32,765 bases of DNA, taken from NCBI GenBank assembly GCA_029865675.1, contig JARXAU010000079.1, forward strand, positions 1 through 32,765. The letters run 5' to 3'. The position numbers and the translations under genes are program-made. The number at the start of each line of letters is the position of its first letter. The stretch's first letter is position 1. The notes beneath the pieces are model-generated. The model saw nothing but the letters and a program-made list of their open reading frames with translations, was not told where the DNA came from and made no database searches. This DNA is from Rhodoferax sp. GTDB lineage: Bacteria; Pseudomonadota; Gammaproteobacteria; Burkholderiales; Burkholderiaceae_C. Below, one piece after another: positions 7,187-13,423 of this stretch.

Positions 7187-8425
7187 ATGACCAAAATTTC
7201 TGACAGCGATCGCGGTGGATTAGTCAGTAGCGTTGACACTATTGATCCAGCCTCTGACCGAAGAGAGTTTTTGACGAAAGCAAGCCAACTCATTGGCTCC
7301 TTAGCCGCCCCCGGCTTAGTCGGTTTGAGCACACTTGGCGCCTCCGATGAGGCAATGGCATGGGGGCCATGGCACGTTGCTCGGATCTTTTTCGACCGGA
7401 CGGAAGGTTCTAATGGCTGGTGGATGAATGAAATGTTTCGCGCGGGCGGGCGGACTTATGTCGACAAATGGGAGGTAGTTTCAATGAACTGGAGGAATTC
7501 AAATGACGCCAAGTGGAAAGACGGCGATGTAAGTGTTTATTCTGCGATGGATTCGGGAGGACAAGTGCAGCGATTTGCCTACTGGAAATTTAATTTTAAT
7601 ACATATAGAGATAGCTACGGTCGCAAAGATTTAAGAGCTCAATCAATCAGTATGAGTTACAACAATCAGCGGGTATTTCTGAATTTAAATTGGAATGGAT
7701 CTGATTATTACAACCGTGGATTATCTATTTTTCAGCAGTTTAGACTTCCATTGGCGTGGGTCCTACTTTTTAATTTTTGGACCAAGAAGCCCACCATTCC
7801 AGGAGTACCGGCTAATACCCCCATCGGCAGAGTAGTTAAAACGAGTATTGGAGCGTTTTCCATGTTTTTTAGACAGGTTGAGTACACAGTTACTCAGCTG
7901 TATCCAGGTTATCTGGATGTTAACGGTGATTGGCAACTAACCGTGACAAATGGACGTTGTGATGCACTACCAACTCCGATAGTAAATACCTACGTCGTCG
8001 TACAGGCATTTCAAGCCGATGGCACATGGGGAAGTTTCTGCTACCCAAAGGCTGCTTTTGATGCTTTGGCGAAAACGGAGGCGGGAGCCTCGATTACACA
8101 AACCGTGACCACGGAGCTAGCCAAATTAGCGCAATATTGCACCAGTTTTCAGACCAGTGTAGGCGGTACGGGATTTGGAACTATCACAGCTGTCCTTGGA
8201 GCCGGATGGGTCGCTTCTCAAGACCAAAATGCACAACAACAGCAATATGCTATTTACAGCGGAATTGGTCTTGCTGTAGTTGGGGTTGCTTTCACGGGCT
8301 ACGGTATTTTTACAGGACGACAAGCAATAATGATGACTGGTACAGCACTGTTACAACGATTCGCGACGCCAGTGTTAGCTGCCATCCTAGTCCCTGCTAA
8401 TTCCGATTCTGGCTGGGGATCTTAA
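7187..8425 (+). CDS. unknown protein with probable Tat signal peptide and C-terminal hydrophobic segments
   Basis: 412 residues that I do not recognise. After a hydrophilic 24-residue extension comes a twin-arginine motif (D24-R-R-E-F-L-T-K31), a moderately hydrophobic stretch, and a cleavage-like AMA-W at residues 56-59, so export by Tat is likely. The mature part is rich in Trp/Tyr/Asn (for example WNGSDYYNRG, WKFNFNTY), as in beta-rich secreted proteins. The C-terminus has hydrophobic stretches (IYSGIGLAVVGVAFTGYGIF and MMTGTALLQRFATPVLAAIL) that could insert in a membrane. Cysteines are few. GAGAG lies 8 bases before the ATG. The base composition is much poorer in GC than the neighbours (22 of 60 in 7621-7680), suggesting horizontal acquisition. 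It may work with the next gene, but this is only proximity. Confidence 0.75.
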   Translation: MTKISDSDRGGLVSSVDTIDPASDRREFLTKASQLIGSLAAPGLVGLSTLGASDEAMAWGPWHVARIFFDRTEGSNGWWMNEMFRAGGRTYVDKWEVVSMNWRNSNDAKWKDGDVSVYSAMDSGGQVQRFAYWKFNFNTYRDSYGRKDLRAQSISMSYNNQRVFLNLNWNGSDYYNRGLSIFQQFRLPLAWVLLFNFWTKKPTIPGVPANTPIGRVVKTSIGAFSMFFRQVEYTVTQLYPGYLDVNGDWQLTVTNGRCDALPTPIVNTYVVVQAFQADGTWGSFCYPKAAFDALAKTEAGASITQTVTTELAKLAQYCTSFQTSVGGTGFGTITAVLGAGWVASQDQNAQQQQYAIYSGIGLAVVGVAFTGYGIFTGRQAIMMTGTALLQRFATPVLAAILVPANSDSGWGS

Positions 8426-8609
8426 GAGGTTTTTAAAAACAAGGCACCGAGTTGCCCGCATATTTGTAATTTTCGTAGCATTAACTTCAAAAACTTGATT
8501 CCGATGGATGATTAAACGGAGTTAATGTCTTTTTTTATTTAAACAGGTCTGCAGCAGTTAATTCAAACACATGCATCAAATAGTATTTTTATTTTATTAC
8601 TATTAAAAT

Positions 8610-9305
8610 ATGACTAATAAATACGAGTCTTGGCAATTACTATTATTTATTGGGATGATCGTTGGTATATTTTTTGGTATCTTGCAATTATCTTCGGGTA
8701 CTCCAATTGTAATCATTGAGTCCCGTCCTGTCAGCAATGATTTTCCATGGCATATGGCGTCGCAAAAGACTCACCAGACTGTCGAAGCAAGTGCTCCGTC
8801 AGAAAATGTAGTTAATGCAAGCTCCTTGGAGCAGATTCATTCTGATGTTGCAGACATGCCAATTTCGATACGTAAGCAAGCCCTAGAGAACATGCGGAAA
8901 GCACACTTCAGCGAGGCGTGGAGTTACGTAAATGCCCGTCATCTTTGCCTTTCTGGCTCAGTTTTTAGTTCAGAGCAGGGCTGCGAAATGACGGATGACA
9001 TGGCACAAGATGACGCGCAGGCTCTGATGTTGTTGCAAAGTGCGGCCGACCGATCCATTCCTGAAGCTGAGATGGCGCTGGCCCAATGGTGGATCTCGGA
9101 CTTTTCCCGCAAAATTCCAGGGCTTGGTGGTTGGGAGTTGGGTGTCCCCGCGTCTGCAGAAACCATATCAACTGACGAAGCCCAGCGACGTTTGGATGCA
9201 CAACTGGCACAACGTAAGGCGCTCGACGCTTTAACTTCAGCGGCACCGCACAATCCGGCGGCGGCGGTAAGGCTGGAGGAACTAAAGGCTGCTTGGGGCT
9301 ACTAG
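8610..9305 (+). CDS. unknown membrane-anchored protein
   Basis: 231 residues, not recognised. There is one N-terminal transmembrane segment (about 9-28: LLLFIGMIVGIFFGILQL) with a short cytoplasmic tail, so the rest should lie in the periplasm as a signal-anchored domain. The C-terminal half is helical and Ala-rich (MLLQSAADRSIPEAEMALAQWW), which loosely recalls Sel1/TPR-type repeats, and has one Cys pair (HLCLSG..QGCEMT). No ribosome-binding site is visible before the ATG. Separated by 184 bases of AT-rich DNA from the upstream 412-residue gene; GC content rises towards its 3' end. Ends with TAG. Confidence 0.7.
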   Translation: MTNKYESWQLLLFIGMIVGIFFGILQLSSGTPIVIIESRPVSNDFPWHMASQKTHQTVEASAPSENVVNASSLEQIHSDVADMPISIRKQALENMRKAHFSEAWSYVNARHLCLSGSVFSSEQGCEMTDDMAQDDAQALMLLQSAADRSIPEAEMALAQWWISDFSRKIPGLGGWELGVPASAETISTDEAQRRLDAQLAQRKALDALTSAAPHNPAAAVRLEELKAAWGY

Positions 9306-9700
9306 GAGCACGTCCAGCGCCCTCCGCTCGAGGGTGTCGCTTCAGTGATTACCGGTCTGACGCATCTTGTAACTGCGTCAAAGGCAAGGCAACACCTTTC
9401 GACGCCCGATACATAACGCAACAGCATGGCCGATCGTGCTGCAGCACCGCCTTCACTAGCCACAACACGCAGTTGACTAATGCTCCTGCGTTGCCAATTG
9501 CGTTAAGAAAGGTGATGACCGCTACCAGCCTAATGCGGTCTTGCGGCAAGAGTTAGCCAGTGAACGCTCCTAGCCCTGCACGGCCAGCCTTGGCACTTTT
9601 TTTTGCCCCTGGAGATGCACTATGAACTTCCATTGGCCCACTGATTTTTGCGCAATGTGCGTGCGTGTCGTCGCTGCATTTTTGGACCTGTACCTCCCAC
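9306..9700. other. 395-bp intergenic region, possible gene remnant
   Basis: No intact gene. On the minus strand a 66-codon open frame (9549-9349) reads VITFLNAIGNAGALVN, faintly like the GIALINSIGNLGG helix of MFS permeases, but the rest does not continue the match. On the plus strand GCCA/TGGC (9583-9594) is followed by eight T (9597-9604), a weak terminator candidate for the 231-residue gene. Confidence 0.35.
9583..9604 (+). terminator. weak rho-independent terminator candidate
   Basis: A 4-bp stem GCCA/TGGC with a 4-base loop is followed, after AC, by eight T. The T run is convincing but the stem is short. It lies 278 bases after the 231-residue gene, so assignment is uncertain. Confidence 0.3.
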
Positions 9701-10495
9701 CTACTTCCCCGTAAACCGCGCCGCCCGCTTCTCCAAAAACGCCGTCACACCCTCAATGTAATCATGCGTGGCGCCCATGGCGGACTGGGTGTCGCGCTCC
9801 ACGTCCAGGTGCGCGCTAAGTGAGCGGGTGCTGGCGCCTTGCAGCAGGGCGCGGGTGGCCACCAGGGCGGTGGTGGGCATGGTGGCCAGGCGCTCGGCCA
9901 GGGCCAGGGCGGAGGCCAGGGGGTCTTCGGCCACGTCCCAAATCATGCCCCACTCTTTGGCTTGGGGCGCGGGCAGTTTGTCGCCGGTCATGGCCAGGGC
10001 CAGGGCGCGCGCCAGGCCCAAGCGTTCCACCAGCAGCCAGCTGCCGCCCGCGTCGGGCACCAGGCCGATTTTGCTAAAGGCCTGGATAAAGCTGGCCGTG
10101 GGTGCGGCAATGGCAATGTCGCAGGCCATGGCCAGGCTGGCGCCCGCACCGGCGGCCACGCCGTTGACGGCGGCAATACATGGCATGCGCAGCGACTGCA
10201 GGCGCCGGGTGGTGGGGTTAAAGGCCTGGTCGATCACCGGGCCGGGGTCGGCGCGCTGCACCATGTCCGGGCCGGGTGTGAAGTCAAAGTCCGCCAAATC
10301 TGCCCCGGCGCAAAAGCCCCGGCCCGCGCCGGTGATGACGCAGGCGCGTATCGCCGGGTCAGCCTCTGCCCGGTCCAGCGCGGCCCACAGGTCGTGGTGC
10401 ATGGTGCGAGTGAACGCGTTGAGCGAGGCGGGGCGGTTGAGCGTAATGAGCGCCACATTGGCGCGCGCTTCAAACAATACGGTGCGGTCGGTCAT
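9701..10495 (-). CDS. enoyl-CoA hydratase/isomerase family protein, PaaG-like
   Basis: 264-residue crotonase. Oxyanion-hole segments are visible as GFCAGADLADF and NGVAAGAGASLAMACD. The first catalytic Glu of true hydratases (the E of GGGCELA) is replaced by Ser, while IGLVPDAGG carries the Asp typical of PaaG, the 2-(1,2-epoxy-1,2-dihydrophenyl)acetyl-CoA isomerase of phenylacetate breakdown. The family-like C-terminus EGVTAFLEKRAARFTG is complete. No other paa genes are in the window, so the physiological substrate is uncertain. The start at 10495 is preceded by AGGAA at 5 bases; the frame continues upstream but without family similarity. Divergent from a second crotonase, with 88 bases between starts. 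Confidence 0.9.
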   Translation of the reverse strand: MTDRTVLFEARANVALITLNRPASLNAFTRTMHHDLWAALDRAEADPAIRACVITGAGRGFCAGADLADFDFTPGPDMVQRADPGPVIDQAFNPTTRRLQSLRMPCIAAVNGVAAGAGASLAMACDIAIAAPTASFIQAFSKIGLVPDAGGSWLLVERLGLARALALAMTGDKLPAPQAKEWGMIWDVAEDPLASALALAERLATMPTTALVATRALLQGASTRSLSAHLDVERDTQSAMGATHDYIEGVTAFLEKRAARFTGK

Positions 10496-10583
10496 GGGGG
10501 TTCCTGCGAGGCGGCTGTGCCGGTAAACATGGGCTGGGGAGCGCTGGTTATAGTGGGGTTTTGACCACCAGGCGCGCGCCATC

Positions 10584-11363
10584 ATGACTTACGAATGCAT
10601 CACCACCCGTACCGAAGGCGACAAAGTCGTCATCATCACGCTCAACCGCGCCAAGCAGCTCAACGCGCTCAATGACCAGTTGATGGATGAACTCGGCCAC
10701 GCCCTCAAAGCATTTGACGCCGACCCCGCCCTGGGCTGCGCGGTGATTACCGGCAGCGAAAAAGCCTTTGCTGCGGGCGCCGACATTGCCGCCATGGCCA
10801 AATACAGCTTTGCCGATGTTTATGGCGCAGACTACATCTCGCGCAACTGGGAAACCATCCGCAGTATCCGCAAACCGGTAATCGCCGCCGTGAGCGGCTT
10901 TGCCCTGGGTGGCGGCTGCGAGCTGGCCATGATGTGCGACTTCATCATCGCCGCCGACAACGCCCGCTTTGGCCAGCCCGAGATCAAGCTCGGCGTCATC
11001 CCCGGCGCCGGTGGCACCCAGCGCCTGCCGCGCGCCGTGGGCAAGGCCAAAGCCATGGACATGGCCCTGACCGGGCGCATGATGGACGCGGCAGAAGCCG
11101 AACGCGCCGGCCTGGTCAGCCGCGTGGTGCCGCTGGCCACCCTGATGGACGAGGCGCTGGCCGCAGCGCTGACGATTGCGGGCTTCTCGCAAATCGCCAC
11201 ACGCGCCGCCAAAGAGAGCGTCAACCGCGCGTTTGAGAGCGGCCTGTCCGACGGAGTCATGTTCGAGCGCCGCCTGTTCCACGCCTTGTTCGCCACCGCC
11301 GACCAAAAAGAAGGCATGGACGCCTTCCTGGCCAAGCGCGCAGCGGTGTTTACCCACCAGTGA
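10584..11363 (+). CDS. enoyl-CoA hydratase
   Basis: 259-residue crotonase of the short-chain hydratase type. It adds water across the 2,3 double bond of trans-2-enoyl-CoA in beta-oxidation or amino-acid/aromatic acid degradation. Both catalytic glutamates are present: one in [13 protein letters not shown] and one in [15 protein letters not shown]. The oxyanion hole is also seen in [11 protein letters not shown], and the C-terminus ([17 protein letters not shown]) is typical. The ATG follows CCATC with no strong ribosome-binding site. A TATAGT at 10549-10554 may be its -10 element. It is divergent from the PaaG-like gene, an arrangement that suggests shared acyl-CoA metabolism. Confidence 0.94.
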   Translation: MTYECITTRTEGDKVVIITLNRAKQLNALNDQLMDELGHALKAFDADPALGCAVITGSEKAFAAGADIAAMAKYSFADVYGADYISRNWETIRSIRKPVIAAVSGFALGGGCELAMMCDFIIAADNARFGQPEIKLGVIPGAGGTQRLPRAVGKAKAMDMALTGRMMDAAEAERAGLVSRVVPLATLMDEALAAALTIAGFSQIATRAAKESVNRAFESGLSDGVMFERRLFHALFATADQKEGMDAFLAKRAAVFTHQ

Positions 11364-11366
11364 AAA

Positions 11367-11382
11367 GCGCTGGTACCAGCGC
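11367..11382. repeat. perfect 16-bp palindrome GCGCTGGTACCAGCGC
   Basis: Two perfect 8-bp arms with no spacer start 4 bases after the enoyl-CoA hydratase stop and end about 22 bases before the tRNA -10 hexamer, touching the expected -35 position. No T run follows in either direction, so it is not a standard terminator. It could be a protein-binding site or a transcript-end structure. Confidence 0.5.
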
Positions 11383-11404
11383 TGGCGCAGCACCGTCGTC
11401 TGGC

Positions 11405-11410
11405 TATAAT
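11405..11410 (+). promoter_or_regulatory. tRNA-Met promoter -10 element
   Basis: A perfect TATAAT lies 12 bases before the tRNA 5' end, with CTGGCG (11382-11387) 17 bases upstream as a weak -35. It is followed by a GC-rich discriminator (CCCGGTCGC), as expected for a stringently controlled stable-RNA promoter. Confidence 0.7.
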
Positions 11411-11421
11411 CCCGGTCGCTC

Positions 11422-11498
11422 GGTGATATAGCTCAGTTGGTTAGAGCGCAGCATTCATAATGCTGATGTCGGTGGTTCAAATCCACCTATCACCACCA
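11422..11498 (+). tRNA. tRNA-Met (anticodon CAT), elongator type
   Basis: 77 nucleotides with an encoded CCA end. The acceptor stem GGTGATA (11422-11428) pairs with TATCACC (11488-11494), discriminator A at 11495. The D-arm contains AGCTCAGTTGGTTAGAGC. The anticodon stem/loop has CAGCA pairing with TGCTG around the loop TTCATAA, giving CAT. The T-arm is GGTGG/CCACC with loop TTCAAAT. The first base pair is G-C, so it is not the initiator, which has a mismatched C1. An Ile tRNA whose CAT is modified to lysidine is a less likely alternative. Confidence 0.95.
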
Positions 11499-11516
11499 AA
11501 TCCTCCCGACAGGGAC

Positions 11517-11552
11517 AAAAAGCCCGACAGATCGCACTGGCGGGCTTTTTTG
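11517..11552 (+). terminator. rho-independent terminator after tRNA-Met
   Basis: Stem AAAAAGCCCG (11517-11526) pairs with CGGGCTTTTT (11541-11550) around a 14-base loop, followed by more T and TTTT. It separates the tRNA transcript from the photolyase operon. Confidence 0.85.
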
Positions 11553-11621
11553 TTTTCCCGGCCCCTTTGGCGCAAGACCTTGGGGCTGCCAACGGCCCCG
11601 CCTTTTGCTAGAGTCCCCCCG

Positions 11622-13244
11622 ATGCCGCAACTCCACCCGCCCCCAGCCGCTTCGCGCGCGCTGGTCTGGTTCAAGCGGGATTTGCGCCAAGACGACCACG
11701 CGCCTTTGGCTGCCGCGCAGCACTTTGAGTCGGCGCTGGGCCTGTACATCATTGAGCCGGAGTGGCTCAGCAGCCCGGAATTCAGCTCCATCCACCTGCA
11801 GTTTGCGCTAGACAGCTTGGCGTCTTTGCGCCAGTCGCTGGCCGCACGCGGCCTGCCTTTGCTGGTGCGCGTGGGCGCGGCCACCGAGGTCTTGGCGGCC
11901 TTGCAGGCGGAGATTGGCTTTACCCACCTGCTCAGCCACGAAGAAACCGGCCCCATGTGGACTTACCGGCGCGACCAAGCGGTGGCTACTTGGTGCGCCG
12001 CCAATAGTGTGCGCTGGCAGGAATGGACGCAGACTGGCGTGGTGCGGCGCTTGCGCACGCGTTTTGGCTGGGCAAAGCGCTGGCAGGCGCGCATGGACGC
12101 GCCCATTCTTGCCGCCCAAGGCGGTTTTGCTGGTGCGCCAGGGGTGGCGCTGGAGGATTTGCCTGGCCTGCAAGCACTGGGCCTGCAGCCGGATGCCAAA
12201 CCCGTGCAGGCGGGCTCAGAAGCCCATGCATGGGCAGAGCTGGGGAATTTTTTGGACGGGCGCGGGCGCGACTACCGGCGCGCCATGTCCAGCCCTCTGA
12301 CGGCTGTCGACGCCTGCAGCCGCCTGAGTCCGCACCTGGCCTTTGGCACCATCTCCATGCGCGCGGTGCACCAGGCCACCGAACACGCCATCGCCCACAC
12401 ATCCGACCGCACATTGGCGAAAGCCTTGCGCAGCTTCAGCGGGCGCCTGCGCTGGCACTGCCATTTCATGCAAAAGCTCGAAGACCAGCCCTCCATTGAG
12501 TTCGACAACTTCGCCCGCGTCTGCGACGGCCTGCGGGAAAACGACTTCGACACCGCACGCTTTGAGGCCTGGTGCGCCGGCCAAACGGGCTACCCGATGG
12601 TGGACGCCTGCATGCGCTCGCTCACCGCCACCGGCTGGCTCAACTTTCGCATGCGCGCCATGCTGGTGAGCTTTGCGTCCTACCACCTGTGGCTGCACTG
12701 GCGCCCCACCGGTATCTTTTTGGCGCGCCAGTTTCTGGACTTTGAGGCTGGCATCCACTGGAGCCAGATGCAGATGCAAAGCGGCACCACCGGCATCAAC
12801 ACCTTGCGCATGTATTCGCCCACCAAACAGGCCCAAGACCAGGACCCGGACGGCACTTTCGTCCGCCACTGGGTGCCCGAGCTGGCCCGCGTGCCGCTGC
12901 CCTACCTGGCCGAACCCTGGAAGATGAACGATACGCTGGAGCGCATGGCGGGCTGCGTCATTGGGCGCGACTACCCCGCGCCCATCGTGGACGACAAAAC
13001 AGCAGTCAAAGCCGCCAAAGAACGCTTGTACGGACTGCGCAAAACCCCACAGGCGCGCGCCGAGGCCGACGCGGTGCAGTCCCGCCATGGATCGCGCAAA
13101 AGCGGCATGGCGCAAACGGGCGTGCGGCGGCGTACTTCTGCCAGCGGCAAAGCCGCTGCCGCGAGCGGCGCTGACGCGCAGCAAGCCGATTTGTTTGCCG
13201 ACTTTGCGGACCCGGCCAGTGCGCCAGACAGCAACACCCCATGA
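11622..13244 (+). CDS. deoxyribodipyrimidine photolyase / cryptochrome family protein
   Basis: 540 residues. Photolyases use light and reduced FAD to split UV-induced pyrimidine dimers. The N-terminal alpha/beta antenna domain (about 10-140) begins ALVWFKRDLRQDDHAPL. The FAD-binding helical domain follows (RLSPHLAFGTISMRAVHQ, GYPMVDACMRSL, NFRMRAMLVSFASY). In the region where classic CPD photolyases have WQW..AGTG, this one has SQMQMQSGTTGINT and MYSPTKQAQDQDPDG, a version found in photolyase-like proteins that neighbour DUF2256, so its lesion specificity is uncertain. A basic, Ala-rich tail from about 480 carries QADLF at 521-525, which resembles a beta-clamp-binding motif. The ATG at 11622 is the first before the antenna domain; the frame is open upstream through the tRNA. 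Stop overlaps DUF2256 start (ATGA). Confidence 0.9.
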   Translation: MPQLHPPPAASRALVWFKRDLRQDDHAPLAAAQHFESALGLYIIEPEWLSSPEFSSIHLQFALDSLASLRQSLAARGLPLLVRVGAATEVLAALQAEIGFTHLLSHEETGPMWTYRRDQAVATWCAANSVRWQEWTQTGVVRRLRTRFGWAKRWQARMDAPILAAQGGFAGAPGVALEDLPGLQALGLQPDAKPVQAGSEAHAWAELGNFLDGRGRDYRRAMSSPLTAVDACSRLSPHLAFGTISMRAVHQATEHAIAHTSDRTLAKALRSFSGRLRWHCHFMQKLEDQPSIEFDNFARVCDGLRENDFDTARFEAWCAGQTGYPMVDACMRSLTATGWLNFRMRAMLVSFASYHLWLHWRPTGIFLARQFLDFEAGIHWSQMQMQSGTTGINTLRMYSPTKQAQDQDPDGTFVRHWVPELARVPLPYLAEPWKMNDTLERMAGCVIGRDYPAPIVDDKTAVKAAKERLYGLRKTPQARAEADAVQSRHGSRKSGMAQTGVRRRTSASGKAAAASGADAQQADLFADFADPASAPDSNTP

Positions 13245-13417
13245 AAAACGACTTCAAGGGCAACAAAAGCAGCCTGCCCTCCAAACCCTGCCTGGTGTGC
13301 GGACGGCCCATGAGCTGGCGCAAAGCCTGGGCGAAAAACTGGGAATCGGTGCTTTACTGCTCCGACGCCTGCCGCGCCAAGAAGAACACTGCGCCGCTTA
13401 AGGGCAGCGCAACATAA
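13241..13417 (+). CDS. DUF2256 domain-containing zinc-binding protein
   Basis: 58 residues, too short for easy detection. C17-x2-C20 and C40-x3-C44 form a probable zinc site, with PCLVCGRPMSWRKAWAKNW between, the hallmark of DUF2256. Family members are commonly encoded next to photolyase/cryptochrome genes; the function is unknown. The ATG overlaps the stop of the upstream photolyase gene (ATGA) and the next gene begins 6 bases after its stop, so it lies in the middle of a tightly packed operon. Confidence 0.88.
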   Translation: MKNDFKGNKSSLPSKPCLVCGRPMSWRKAWAKNWESVLYCSDACRAKKNTAPLKGSAT

Positions 13418-13423
13418 ATCACC

